64,000 nt of DNA from Planctomycetaceae bacterium (GTDB lineage: Bacteria > Planctomycetota > Planctomycetia > Gemmatales > Gemmataceae): assembly GCA_013823135.1 (NCBI GenBank), contig PNLP01000023.1, positions 1 through 64,000 on the forward strand. Direction: 5' to 3'. The position numbers were made by a program, and so were the translations under genes. Position 1 is the stretch's first letter; every line of letters starts with the position of its first letter. Shown piece after piece: positions 26,672-35,539 of the stretch. The notes beneath the pieces are model-generated. The model saw only the letters and a program-made list of their open reading frames with translations. It did no database searches and was not told where the DNA came from.

Positions 26672-27670
26672 TCAGATCTTGTCCACTTCCCAGTAATCGA
26701 CTTCGACATCGACCGGGCGGCCCCAGAAGGTGACCACCACGGTGACCTTCGGGTTTTCCGTGGGATCCTTCGGTTCGGTGATCGACTTCACCTCGCCCTC
26801 GGAGCCCATGAACGCCCCGTTGCGGATGCGAACCTTGTCGCCCTTCTCCACATCGAGCTTGACGACCACCTTGCCGCCGCCCTTGCCGCCACGCTTCTTG
26901 TTCGGGTCCGGCGCTCCGGTGAGCATCGACTTCACTTCGTCGTCGGTCATCGGTGCGGGAGCGGATCGCTCGACGGCACCGGCCGTCTTCTTGGTGTTCA
27001 CGCCGACAAAGTCGCCGACACCCGAAGTTTCGCGGAACACATAGAGGATGTCGTTGTTGAACTCGACTTCCGTGAACAGGTAGCCCGGGAACTTCTTGTT
27101 GTACTTCGTGACGTTCTTTTCCTGCGTCGTCGTCTCGCCCGTCTTCTTGTTCTTGACCTTCACCTTCTTCTTGACGATCAGCTCTTCCACAGGGATGACG
27201 ATCTGCCCGAAGAACGGTTCGAGCCCTTCGATCTTCACCTTCCGCTCGATGGCGGCTTTGATCGACTCCTCACGGCCGCTCTGAATCTTCACCGCGTACC
27301 AGCGCTTCTTGTTCTCGGGTGTAGGCTCGGCAGCAGGTTGTTCTGCGGCAACAGGCTCGGCGTCGGTCTCGGTGGTCGCGACTTCCTCAGTCGTTTCGGC
27401 TGCCGCGGCTTCGTCTGGGGCGGTGGTGCCGAGCAGGATCGACGCGGCATCGTCACCGGCGGCCTTGGGTTTGCGTGCCTTCTTCGGCGTGGGAACCTCG
27501 GACTGCGCTGCGGGAGCGGCTTCCGCAGGCGATTCCACTGGCACAGGTGTTTCGACTGCGGCCTCAGCCACTGGCGGGGCTGCTTCGGATTCCACGACGG
27601 AATGTGGGTGCTCGGCCGGTTCGGTAACCGGAGTCGCGGGATCGGGAATCGTGACTTCGTCGCTATTCAT
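26672..27670 (-). CDS. nusG: Transcription termination/antitermination factor NusG
   Basis: 332 residues from ATG 27670; the frame remains open to 27898 but crosses the secE end and a repeat. Residues about 130-240 are the NGN domain (RWYAVKIQSGREESI, FPGYLFTEVEFNNDILYVFRETSGVGDFVG) and the C-terminal KOW domain follows (GDKVRIRNGAFMGSEGEV). About 125 N-terminal residues are Ala/Glu/Pro/Val-rich and have no counterpart in E. coli NusG (181 residues). A 30-residue Lys/Gly linker precedes the KOW domain. It binds RNA polymerase and couples it to Rho or the ribosome. Confidence 0.92.
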   Translation of the reverse strand: MNSDEVTIPDPATPVTEPAEHPHSVVESEAAPPVAEAAVETPVPVESPAEAAPAAQSEVPTPKKARKPKAAGDDAASILLGTTAPDEAAAAETTEEVATTETDAEPVAAEQPAAEPTPENKKRWYAVKIQSGREESIKAAIERKVKIEGLEPFFGQIVIPVEELIVKKKVKVKNKKTGETTTQEKNVTKYNKKFPGYLFTEVEFNNDILYVFRETSGVGDFVGVNTKKTAGAVERSAPAPMTDDEVKSMLTGAPDPNKKRGGKGGGKVVVKLDVEKGDKVRIRNGAFMGSEGEVKSITEPKDPTENPKVTVVVTFWGRPVDVEVDYWEVDKI

Positions 27671-27725
27671 GGCAGGTTCCGGCACCGAAGTGCCGCCTCG
27701 CGGGCGAAACCGGCCCGGTATGTCA

Positions 27726-27757
27726 GAGCGAGCGGAGGACGGTGAGTCCTCCGGTGG
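27726..27757. repeat. Single arm of family A element
   Basis: GAGCGAGCGGAGGACGGTGA followed by GTCCTCCG forms one hairpin (8-bp stem). It matches one arm of the family A elements with no inverted partner nearby. It lies in the 110-base secE-nusG spacer. Confidence 0.6.
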
Positions 27758-27779
27758 ATTTGTTGAATGCGAACTCAAC

Positions 27780-28748
27780 TCACCAGCGGGCACGTTGTTC
27801 GGCCTTCTCGGCCTGGTTTTTGTCGGTGCCGGCCTTGCCTGGGAGCACGCCCACGATTTCGCGGCTGAGCAACCAGCCCCAGAACAGGTCAACCACAAGC
27901 AGGAACAGGGCCATGAGCAGCGTCGTTGTCAGCACAACCACGGTGTCCTGTGCGAGTCGCTTCTTGGGCGACCACGACACTTTGTTCATTTCCGCTTCGG
28001 TGGCGATGAGGAACTCGGCGAACGTCGGCACGTTCACGGCTCGCCACGCACACCACAGAACAAGTGCCAACAGAATCACCGGGATGGCGATCTGGGCATC
28101 TGGCACGAGAGTGATCGAACTCGGGCTCTCGAACGGCAGGGCGAGCACCCAGTCGTTGGGGAGAACGCCCTGGAAGGTCAGCGAGTAGATTCCGGTTCCG
28201 CCGAGCAACAGGAAGCCGAGGATGGTGAGACGGCGAGCCCGCATGCCCAGCGATTTCTTGTAGCTCGCGGTGCTGAACCAGCCTTGCTCTTCGATCGCGA
28301 CCATCCAGCCCGCGCCGGTCTTACTGGTGAACAGCCGCACGGCGAGGAACGCAAGCACGAGTGCAACCACGCTGCCCGCAATCACGCCGGGGCCAGATTC
28401 GAGGCTGGTGGCAACGGAACGCCAGACGAAGAAGATCACGGCGGCAGAGACGAGGATCAGGAAAATCCCGCCTCGCACGCCCTTGATCGCGTTTCCGCCC
28501 AGGAGCGTCTTGCCGAACCACAACAGTCCTACGAACGCGGTGAGCTGAACGACCAACCGGGCGAGCACTTCCACGAACCCGAACCCGCCGAGGTGGGGCG
28601 CGACGCCCTCTGCCCACAGCGAAGGCACTGCGTAGAACACGACGGCAATCGCTGCCGCCACGTAGATCGCGCCCAGCAGGCTGGCGATCGGCAAACCCAG
28701 TGGGGATGCCGGCGTCCGGGGTTCTGAGGGTTCAACGGCGGTGGCCAT
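27780..28748 (-). CDS. secE: SecE preprotein translocase subunit, greatly enlarged
   Basis: 322 residues from ATG 28748, against 60-130 in most bacteria. The last 80 residues are canonical SecE (PTFAEFLIATEAEMNKVSW, then SPKKRLAQDTVVVL and a final membrane segment). The N-terminal 240 residues add about five extra hydrophobic segments and have no match I recognise. SecE clamps SecY in the membrane. Position between tRNA-Trp and nusG confirms identity. Confidence 0.88.
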   Translation of the reverse strand: MATAVEPSEPRTPASPLGLPIASLLGAIYVAAAIAVVFYAVPSLWAEGVAPHLGGFGFVEVLARLVVQLTAFVGLLWFGKTLLGGNAIKGVRGGIFLILVSAAVIFFVWRSVATSLESGPGVIAGSVVALVLAFLAVRLFTSKTGAGWMVAIEEQGWFSTASYKKSLGMRARRLTILGFLLLGGTGIYSLTFQGVLPNDWVLALPFESPSSITLVPDAQIAIPVILLALVLWCAWRAVNVPTFAEFLIATEAEMNKVSWSPKKRLAQDTVVVLTTTLLMALFLLVVDLFWGWLLSREIVGVLPGKAGTDKNQAEKAEQRARW

Positions 28749-28890
28749 GCTCCGTCCTTCCTGTCCGCGTCTGGTCGGCGACTTATCCGTGTTCTGCGTC
28801 TGTCTGAGGCGAAGCCCACGGATTAGGCATCCGTGGGCTTGAGGTTATTCAGGCTGCCCGGTGCGGATGCTTTGGGGCTGCGACGGTCAG

Positions 28891-28963
28891 CAGGAGCGGA
28901 GGGATTCGAACCCCCGACCGGTGGTTTTGGAAACCACTGCTCTACCAATTGAGCTACGCTCCT
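28891..28963 (-). tRNA. tRNA-Trp (CCA)
   Basis: 73 bases including discriminator G. Acceptor AGGAGCG pairs with CGCTCCT; T arm GGTTCGAATCC; anticodon stem GTGGT/ACCAC around TTCCAAA, anticodon CCA. Lies between tuf and secE. CCA is not encoded. Confidence 0.93.
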
Positions 28964-28976
28964 GTAGGAGCGTCGA

Positions 28977-29077
28977 CAGTTGTCAGTTCTCAGTCATCAG
29001 TCGGACATCATGGCGGCGACATCTCGCCGCAGACCGCGATGTTTGACTGACAACCGACAACTGATAACCGACAACTG
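28977..29077. repeat. Inverted repeat between tRNA-Trp and tuf
   Basis: CAGTTGTCAGTTCTCAGTCA on the left (from 28977) is answered by imperfect inverted copies ending ACCGACAACTG at 29077; the centre contains a TGGCGGCGACATCTCGCCGC hairpin. Might reduce read-through from tuf to secE. Confidence 0.7.
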
Positions 29078-29086
29078 CTCCTCGAA

Positions 29087-30415
29087 TCACTTCTTGCCGG
29101 CGGTGGCGGCTGGCTCGTCGAGAATCTTCGTCACGACGCCCGAGCCCACGGTCCGGCCACCTTCGCGGATGGCGAAGCGGAGGCCTTCGTCCATGGCGAC
29201 CGGCATGCCTTCCATCAGTTCGACCGTGATCTTCACGTTGTCGCCGGGCATGCACATTTCGACGCCCGTCGGCAGGGTGATCGAGCCGGTCACGTCCGTG
29301 GTGCGGAAGTAGAACTGTGGCTTGTAACCCGAGAAGAACGGCGTGTGGCGGCCGCCTTCGTCCTTGGCCAGCACGTAGATGTTGGCTTCGAACTTGGTGT
29401 GCGGGGTGATGCTGCCTGGCTTGGCGATAACCTGGCCGCGTTCGATCCCGTCGCGTTCGATACCTCGGAGCAGGGCTCCGACGTTGTCACCAGCGATGGC
29501 CTTATCGAGGGTCTTCTGGAACATTTCAAGGCCGGTGATGACCGTCTTGACGTTGTCCTTGCGCAGACCAATGATATCGACTTCGTCGCCGACTCGGGCG
29601 GTACCGCGTTCGATACGACCGGTGGCCACGGTGCCACGACCCTTGATCGAGAACACGTCTTCGACCGACATGAGCAGCGGTTTGTCTTCTTCGCGAACCG
29701 GGTTCGGGACGAAGGTGTCGAGCGCGAACATGAGGGCATCGATCGAGAGCGAGCCGGGGTTGTCGGTGGTCGCGTTCTCGAGGGCTTCCTTCGACCGGCC
29801 CGAGATGATCGGGATGGTGTCGCCGGGGAAGTCGTACTTGTTGAGAAGGTCGCGGAGTTCCATCACGACGAGCGGGATGAGTTCCGGGTCGGCCTTGTCG
29901 CACTTGTTCATGTACACGACCATACGCGGCACACCGACCTGCTTGGCGAGCAGGATGTGTTCGCGGGTCTGTGGCATGGGGCCGTCGTCGGCTGCGACCA
30001 CGAGGATGGCGGCGTCCATCTGGGCGGCGCCGGTGATCATGTTCTTGATGTAGTCGGCGTGGCCGGGGCAGTCGATGTGGGCGTAGTGACGGCCCTTGAT
30101 CGGCTGCGAGTAGTCAACCTTGTCGATATCGGGGTAGTCGAGGAGATCCTTGTACGGCAGCGCGCCCGAGTTGGCGTAGGTGCGGTCGCTGGATTCGTAT
30201 TCGACGTGCGACACGGCGATGGTGACGGTCTTGTTCGCGTCACGGACGATGCCACCCTTCGCGATTTCCGCGTAGGTCTTGAAGTCCTTCAATTTGTTCA
30301 AGTGCGCGTTGCGCGCCATGATCGCGGCGGTTAGAGTGGTTTTGCCGTGGTCGATGTGACCGATGGTCCCGACGTTCACGTGCAACTTGGTCCGCGAGAA
30401 ATTCTCCTTCGCCAT
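29087..30415 (-). CDS. tuf: Elongation factor Tu with insertion after switch I
   Basis: 442 residues from ATG 30415 with GGAG 8 bases upstream; E. coli EF-Tu has 394. Delivers aminoacyl-tRNA to the ribosome. G1 GHIDHGKT (19-26), G3 DCPGH (115-119), G4 NKCD and the C-terminal beta-barrels are normal. Switch I is unusual: the nearly invariant RGITI is KTVTI, and about 34 residues (about 74-108) are inserted before RHYAHIDCPG. Further small insertions occur near the G5 loop (SGRSK). As the tuf next to secE-nusG-rplK it is probably the main copy. Confidence 0.93.
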   Translation of the reverse strand: MAKENFSRTKLHVNVGTIGHIDHGKTTLTAAIMARNAHLNKLKDFKTYAEIAKGGIVRDANKTVTIAVSHVEYESSDRTYANSGALPYKDLLDYPDIDKVDYSQPIKGRHYAHIDCPGHADYIKNMITGAAQMDAAILVVAADDGPMPQTREHILLAKQVGVPRMVVYMNKCDKADPELIPLVVMELRDLLNKYDFPGDTIPIISGRSKEALENATTDNPGSLSIDALMFALDTFVPNPVREEDKPLLMSVEDVFSIKGRGTVATGRIERGTARVGDEVDIIGLRKDNVKTVITGLEMFQKTLDKAIAGDNVGALLRGIERDGIERGQVIAKPGSITPHTKFEANIYVLAKDEGGRHTPFFSGYKPQFYFRTTDVTGSITLPTGVEMCMPGDNVKITVELMEGMPVAMDEGLRFAIREGGRTVGSGVVTKILDEPAATAGKK

Positions 30416-30600
30416 CGCTATCTCCGAGGTAAACCCTGACGGGTGTCTGAAGTTACCCGGCCCGAACAATCGGGACGGCCCACTCCGCTGTATTAAACAA
30501 CGCTCTCAGTTCTGCCCGCAGCCCACTTCACGATCCGCACAGGTGTACGGGATAGCGAGAGAACTGGGGACGGCCGATGGGGTTCCCGCTTCGGTCCGAG

Positions 30601-30673
<73 letters not shown>

Positions 30674-30747
30674 ATATGCGGCACTTGCCCCGGCCGAGTA
30701 CAAAACCCGGAAGGGGAGTGATACGAGGGGCGACCTGCAATGGCCAG

Positions 30748-30819
30748 AGCGGGCGATGGGATTTGAACCCACGACATCTTGCTTGGAAGGCAAGAGCTCT
30801 ACCGCTGAGCTACACCCGC
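30748..30819 (-). tRNA. tRNA-Gly (TCC)
   Basis: 72 bases. Acceptor GCGGGTG with CGCCCGC, anticodon stem CTTGC/GCAAG around CTTCCAA, anticodon TCC; T loop GGTTCAAATCC. Equivalent in position to E. coli glyT. Confidence 0.93.
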
Positions 30820-30825
30820 AATCGG

Positions 30826-30924
30826 ATTTCAGATTGCAGATTTGTGATTGACGATTGACGATTGAAAGACACCGAAGCAGTCGCCATCTGTTCAATCGAA
30901 AATCACAAATCTGTAATCTGAAAT
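30826..30924. repeat. Family F inverted-repeat element inside the tRNA operon
   Basis: ATTTCAGATTGCAGATTTGT on the left, mirrored by the sequence ending ATCTGTAATCTGAAAT at 30924. It separates tRNA-Gly from tRNA-Tyr and would fold in the precursor RNA. AT-rich against a GC-rich background. Confidence 0.8.
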
Positions 30925-30929
30925 GTCAG

Positions 30930-31012
30930 TGGGTAGGGAGGGATTCGAACCCCCGAACTCGTGAGAGGCCAGGTTTACAGCCTGGTGCAATTGACCACTC
31001 TGCCACCTACCC
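30930..31012 (-). tRNA. tRNA-Tyr (GTA)
   Basis: 83 bases, class II with a long variable arm. Acceptor GGGTAGG/CCTACCC with discriminator A; anticodon stem CCAGG/CCTGG around CTGTAAA, anticodon GTA. Equivalent in position to E. coli tyrU. Confidence 0.93.
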
Positions 31013-31113
31013 ATGTTCAAACTAACTCGCTCGTCTCCTGTTGCCCGCTTGCATTTGGCTCCTGCCGCGTTCGTCTCGCCTTCGTGTTGTACCACCCGAC
31101 CCGGCTTCCGGAA

Positions 31114-31185
31114 AGCTCGCGGAGGGATTTGAACCCACGACCTGCGGTTTACAAAACCGCTGCTCTACCCCTGAGCTACACGAGC
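31114..31185 (-). tRNA. tRNA-Thr (TGT)
   Basis: 72 bases. Acceptor GCTCGTG with CGCGAGC, anticodon stem GCGGT/ACCGC around TTTGTAA, anticodon TGT. First gene of the operon, equivalent to E. coli thrU. Confidence 0.93.
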
Positions 31186-31210
31186 GAGACCGCATTCGAG
31201 CAAGGTTCTT

Positions 31211-31239
31211 AAACTAGGGCGACTGGCACAACCCTTCAA
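31211..31239 (-). promoter_or_regulatory. Candidate sigma-70 promoter of the tRNA-tuf operon
   Basis: On the minus strand TTGAAG (31239-31234), a 17-base spacer, and TAGTTT (31216-31211), about 26 bases before the first tRNA. Spacing and placement are ideal for a stable-RNA promoter, though the -10 matches only in part. Confidence 0.55.
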
Positions 31240-31270
31240 GCCGAATTTCTTGCGCGACCTGCATCAAACG

Positions 31271-32395
31271 TTAGACGCACGCGGAGGAACCGAGGTTCGG
31301 GCCAACACCTTTGCGAGCCACAAACACTTCCACCGTCGTCGCGCGAACAGCCTTACCGGGCGCTGCGGCGAGGCTGGTTCCTTCAACTTCTTCCACCGGC
31401 GTACCGGGAATCGGCATCAGGCGAGAAACGGTTCGGCCCGCGTGCCGCAACACGAACTCCGGAGCCATTTCCCACGCCGAGATTGGCCCCGCGAAGTCGA
31501 GCGAGAAACCGTGTTCGGTCGCGAAGGTGTTCTGCAACTTCATTCGCAAATGTGTGCGCGACGACACCGCCCGCAGCGGCCACGCACGACCCATCTGGCG
31601 AGCCGTTAGCGTCAGCGAAAGGAGCGCCCTGTTCAGCGCGAGCAGTCGGCTAGGATCGGCGCTGATCGCCATGAATTCCAGGGCGAAACGGTCGGGATCG
31701 AAGCTGCCGGGCTGATGCAGTCGCGCATACGGTCCCAGGTCGGCGACGATGGGTTGATTGGCCTTCGCAAGCATCCCCACGAACGGCACGAACGCATCCC
31801 AGCGAACCGCGAGCACCTCGTCGAAGTCGTCGGCGACGGGGAGCAACGCCTTCTTGCTTTCGGGGAGCACTTCGAGCAATCCGGGGTCGCGTGCGAAGTT
31901 CGTGAGGGGTACTTCGCCGCCCGCGATCAACTCGGGAAACAGCGTGTCCGGGCTGGTGGCGAGGTCGAGGAAATGGACGACCACGCCGCCCGGTTTCAGC
32001 ACGCGATGAAGTTCGTTCCGCACCGTTGCAAGATCGGGGAGCGTGTCGAGAACGCAGAGCGCGAGCACGCCCGAGACGCTATCTGAAGTGAACGGCAAAT
32101 TTTCGGCATCAGCCGCGAGCACGTTCGCATCGGGGTAGCGCTGACAAAACGCTTCCACAAAAGGCTTCGATGGCTCCGTGTGCGTGGTGACCGCAGCGAT
32201 TTCAGGGGGAAGCCACTCACGCAGTTGCCCACCACCTGCACCGATTTCGACCAGTATTTCGGGCGAATGGGGCAGGTATTTCGCCAGCGTGGCTCGCACG
32301 ATTCGTCGCGTGAGCCGATCCCACGGCTGCCGAATGCGGATGAGGTGATCGAGCAGCGCCGGGTTGTGCCAGCGGGCAATGGAGTCGGGTGTCAT
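31271..32395 (-). CDS. Class I SAM-dependent methyltransferase
   Basis: 374 residues, ATG 32395. Residues 47-160 form the Rossmann methyltransferase core: motif I VEIGAGGGQLREWLP, acidic loop ADAENLPF, and VLKPGG after helix D. The C-terminal 200 residues are a helical domain with no motif I recognise; substrate unknown. Its stop lies 58 bases beyond the start of the tRNA-Thr promoter region and transcription runs toward the tRNA operon. Confidence 0.8.
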   Translation of the reverse strand: MTPDSIARWHNPALLDHLIRIRQPWDRLTRRIVRATLAKYLPHSPEILVEIGAGGGQLREWLPPEIAAVTTHTEPSKPFVEAFCQRYPDANVLAADAENLPFTSDSVSGVLALCVLDTLPDLATVRNELHRVLKPGGVVVHFLDLATSPDTLFPELIAGGEVPLTNFARDPGLLEVLPESKKALLPVADDFDEVLAVRWDAFVPFVGMLAKANQPIVADLGPYARLHQPGSFDPDRFALEFMAISADPSRLLALNRALLSLTLTARQMGRAWPLRAVSSRTHLRMKLQNTFATEHGFSLDFAGPISAWEMAPEFVLRHAGRTVSRLMPIPGTPVEEVEGTSLAAAPGKAVRATTVEVFVARKGVGPNLGSSACV

Positions 32396-32418
32396 GGGGA
32401 TGTTTTATGGGGTCGAAT

Positions 32419-32478
32419 GTCCGAGCCCGAGCGCCAGCGAGGTCAAGCGTCGATCCTCGCTGGCGCTCGGGCTCGGAC
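32419..32478. repeat. Family D inverted-repeat element
   Basis: 24-bp perfect arms (GTCCGAGCCCGAGCGCCAGC... and inverse, 32419-32442 and 32455-32478), 12-base loop. Lies between two minus-strand genes. Second copy at 34210-34272. Confidence 0.9.
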
Positions 32479-32498
32479 TCAGATACGACTCGCCCGAA

Positions 32499-34166
32499 TC
32501 ATCCCTTCCTCCGCAGAGCACGCCCGGGCATGGCGTCAGTGTGTTTTCCACGTTCGAGAACCATCTGACCGTTCACGATGACGAACTCGATCCCGGCGTT
32601 GTACGCGAACGGTGCGGTGTACGTCGATTTGTCGATGACCGTTTCGGGATCGAAGATCGTGACGTCGGCGAAGGTGCCGGGTTGCAGCACACCGCGATCA
32701 CGGATGCCGATCTTCGCCGCGTTCAGCGAGGTGATCTTCCGCACCGCGTCTTCGAGCTTCAGCACCCCCTTTTCGCGAACGTAAACACCGAGCACACGCG
32801 GGAATGTGCCGAAGTTGCGCGGGTGGGGATTGCCACGCCGCAACTCGCCCTCGGTGGCGTAGGCGGAGCCATCGGAACCGACCGAACACCACGGCTGTTG
32901 CAACGCCAGGCTCATGTCCTTCTCGTCGTGATGGGCGTACACCGTGGGCACCGAGCCTTCTTCGGCGATCAGCAAGTCGAACAGAATATCCAGTGCATCG
33001 GGTTGCGGCGTCTTCCCCTTGGATTTCACGGAGATGACGCGATCCATGGTCAGCCCCTCGAACTGGCCGCGCCCGCTGATGAGCATTCGCGACCAGTCGC
33101 CGCCGACGGCGGTGTAGTGGTTGTACCAGCCCGCGATTCCCTCGTTGATGTCCTTCTTCATCCGCACGCGATCATCGGCACTCTTCAGCCTTTCGAGGAA
33201 CTTGGCCTTGCCGCCCTCGTGTGCCCACGGCGGAATGATGCTGGCGAGGTTGTTGTTGCCGCGGGTGTAGGGGTACACGTTGGCCTGCACGTTCACGCCG
33301 CGTTTGCGGGCCGCCTCGATGAGCGAGATCACCTCGGCCATCTTTCCCCAGTTCTTCTCGTCGGCGATCTTGATGTGAATGATGTCCACCGGAACGCCAG
33401 CCTTCTCGGCAACGGCGATGCTTTCCTTCACGGAGTCGAACACGCCGAGACCCTCGTTGCGGGTGTGCGTGGAGAAGATGCCACCGTGCTTCTTCACGAC
33501 GCTGCACAGATTGGCGATGTCGTCGGTGGTGGCGAGCGAACCCGGCGGCATGGCGAGCAGGCTGGAGAGCCCGAACGCGCCGTCCTTCATCGCCTCATCA
33601 AGCAGTACCTTCATCTCATCGAACTGCTTCGGCGTGGGGCGAGCGTATGACGTGCCCATCACACCTTCCCAGATGTTGTCGAGGCCAACGTAGGTTGCGA
33701 CGTTCACGCTCACGCCGGCCTTGTCGATGGTGTCGAGGTACTCGCCAACGGTGCTCCAGATGAACTCCTTCCCGCGTGCCTTCAGGGTGCGGGCCGGCAC
33801 CGCACCCTTGAACGGCGCTGCGGAGCGACCTTCGCCAAGAACTTCCGTGGTCACACCCTGGCGAATCTTGCTCTGGGCGTGGCCATCTTCGAGCAGCAAC
33901 TCGTCGGAGTGCGAGTGAATGTCGATGAACCCCGGCGCGACGACAAACCCCTTGGCGTCGATGGTCCGTTTGGCTTCGCCAGCGGGAACGCGACCGACCG
34001 CAACGATCTTGTCGCCCGTGATCGCGACATCACCGATGAACCACGGATTGCCGGTGCCATCGACGATGCGGCCATTGCGAATGACGAGGTCGTACTTCGG
34101 CTCCGCAGCGGGGATGGCGGGCACGCAGAGTGTGAGAGCTACGAGCGGAGCGAGGAGAAGTCGCAT
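32499..34166 (-). CDS. Secreted D-aminoacylase-like amidohydrolase
   Basis: 555 residues, ATG 34166. A signal peptide (about residues 1-20, ending PAIPAAE) targets it outside the cytoplasm. Amidohydrolase TIM barrel with metal-binding His84 and His86 (DIHSHSDE) and later His residues in IIHIK and VYAHHDEKD. The N-terminal RNGRIVDGTGNPWFIGDVAI and C-terminal GVLQPGTFADVTIFDP match the N-acyl-D-amino-acid deacylase group. Probable substrate: N-acyl-D-amino acids or related amides. Confidence 0.87.
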   Translation of the reverse strand: MRLLLAPLVALTLCVPAIPAAEPKYDLVIRNGRIVDGTGNPWFIGDVAITGDKIVAVGRVPAGEAKRTIDAKGFVVAPGFIDIHSHSDELLLEDGHAQSKIRQGVTTEVLGEGRSAAPFKGAVPARTLKARGKEFIWSTVGEYLDTIDKAGVSVNVATYVGLDNIWEGVMGTSYARPTPKQFDEMKVLLDEAMKDGAFGLSSLLAMPPGSLATTDDIANLCSVVKKHGGIFSTHTRNEGLGVFDSVKESIAVAEKAGVPVDIIHIKIADEKNWGKMAEVISLIEAARKRGVNVQANVYPYTRGNNNLASIIPPWAHEGGKAKFLERLKSADDRVRMKKDINEGIAGWYNHYTAVGGDWSRMLISGRGQFEGLTMDRVISVKSKGKTPQPDALDILFDLLIAEEGSVPTVYAHHDEKDMSLALQQPWCSVGSDGSAYATEGELRRGNPHPRNFGTFPRVLGVYVREKGVLKLEDAVRKITSLNAAKIGIRDRGVLQPGTFADVTIFDPETVIDKSTYTAPFAYNAGIEFVIVNGQMVLERGKHTDAMPGRALRRKG

Positions 34167-34209
34167 GGTGAACTCGGAGTGGTGGAAATACTAAACGGTA
34201 GGAGTAGGC

Positions 34210-34272
34210 GTCCGAGCCCGAGCGCCAGCGAGGGTTTTGGCAACACAACCTCACTGGCGCTCGGGCTCGGAC
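34210..34272. repeat. Family D inverted-repeat element, second copy
   Basis: Arms 34210-34233 and 34249-34272 match the copy at 32419-32478, with one mismatch in the right arm. Lies between the PQQ-propeller gene and the amidohydrolase gene, so the two copies flank the amidohydrolase gene. Confidence 0.88.
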
Positions 34273-34280
34273 AGGAATCA

Positions 34281-35498
34281 TCACTTCCCGATGCGCACGA
34301 GGGCACTGTCGGTGCGGACGATGAACGCATTCTCAACGGCCGCGACGCCGTACACCTTCCCCTTGGCGGGCAACTTGTTCTCGGCGAGTTGCTCGAACTC
34401 GGTGCCGGCCTTCGCCACGATGCAGACGCCATCGCGGGTGAAGAAATACACACGACCCGCACCGCCAATCGGAGAAGCCCAGCACGATGCGGGCAACCGC
34501 GTATCCCAGTGCTCCTTGCCGGTTTTCACATCGAGGCAAACGGCGATTCCTTCACGGCTCACGGAGTACGCGAGATCCTTGTAAACGAGCGGCGAGCCGA
34601 ACGAACTTGTCGCGCCAGCCGAACGCCAGGCCACACGCTTCTCGGCATTCAACTCGCTATCAAGCCGCACGACCATCTGCGAAGCCTTGTCGCTCGAACC
34701 CATCAGAACGTGGTCGCCGAACACGGTGGGCGATGCAACGGTGTTTCCTTTAAGGCCATCGACTTCCCAGAGACGCTTGCCGGTCTTCACGTCGAACCCA
34801 GCGGCGAGGCCACTGGAACTGACGAGCGCCGTGAGCGTGTCGCCAACCTTGACCACGGCGGGCGACGACCACGACGAGCCGAACGCATCCTCGGTGCGCC
34901 AGCGATCCTTCCCGGTCGCGGAATCGACAGCCAGCAAGTACGGCGAGCGTGCCTGTGCCACGAGAACGAGAACCGCGTCGCCAGCCAGAACGGGCGACGT
35001 GCCGAGGCCGTGTTGCCCGCTGAAGTTGCCGAAATCCTTCACCAGCGAACGCTGCCAGAGTTCCTTGCCGGTGTGATCCAGCGCGAACAGGTCACCGCTC
35101 TCGAACAGAGCGAGCACGCGATCCGCGGTCACGATCGGCGTGGGGGCTCCCTTGCTGACGTAATCGGAAACCTTCACCTTGATCGAGCCATCGAACGTCT
35201 TCTTCCAGAGTTGTTTGCCGGTGGCGAGGTCGAAGCACAGCACATGCAGCGTGTCCTTGAATTCGCCATCCACGCTGGTGACGAACACCTTGTCCTTCCA
35301 CACGACGGGGCTGGATTGCCCAAACCCCGGCAACTCGGCGGTCCACGCAATGTTCTCGGTTGCGGACCACTTCAGCGGAAGTTGTTTGGCTTCGGAGATA
35401 CTGTCGCCAGTGCCGCGAAACCCGGGCCACACATCGGGTGGCGCCGCAACCACAACCGCCGGGATGCTCAACAGAAGCAAAGTCAGAAGGTGTCTCAT
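34281..35498 (-). CDS. PQQ-like beta-propeller protein (BamB-like)
   Basis: 405 residues, ATG 35498. Signal peptide (LLTLLLLSIPAVVVAAP) followed by WPGFRG, a typical start of planctomycete secreted propellers. Repeated blades end in the pattern GK(x)2W (LDHTGKELWQ, DSATGKDRW, VKTGKRLWEV, VKTGKEHWD). No PQQ-enzyme catalytic residues seen, so probably a structural or binding propeller in the periplasm rather than a dehydrogenase. Confidence 0.85.
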   Translation of the reverse strand: MRHLLTLLLLSIPAVVVAAPPDVWPGFRGTGDSISEAKQLPLKWSATENIAWTAELPGFGQSSPVVWKDKVFVTSVDGEFKDTLHVLCFDLATGKQLWKKTFDGSIKVKVSDYVSKGAPTPIVTADRVLALFESGDLFALDHTGKELWQRSLVKDFGNFSGQHGLGTSPVLAGDAVLVLVAQARSPYLLAVDSATGKDRWRTEDAFGSSWSSPAVVKVGDTLTALVSSSGLAAGFDVKTGKRLWEVDGLKGNTVASPTVFGDHVLMGSSDKASQMVVRLDSELNAEKRVAWRSAGATSSFGSPLVYKDLAYSVSREGIAVCLDVKTGKEHWDTRLPASCWASPIGGAGRVYFFTRDGVCIVAKAGTEFEQLAENKLPAKGKVYGVAAVENAFIVRTDSALVRIGK

Positions 35499-35521
35499 CG
35501 AGCAATTCTCGGTTGTAGTAT

Positions 35522-35539
35522 GAAGCCGCTTGCGGCTTC
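35522..35539. repeat. Single family C palindrome
   Basis: GAAGCCGCTTGCGGCTTC is a perfect 18-base palindrome between divergent genes. The same unit forms the paired element at 37663-37712 and a shorter form is at 48367-48382. Confidence 0.75.

Noticed and set aside
26672..27898. Start of nusG at 27898
   Set aside because: The longer frame would overlap the 3' end of secE and read through the single family A arm at 27726; the ATG at 27670 avoids both.
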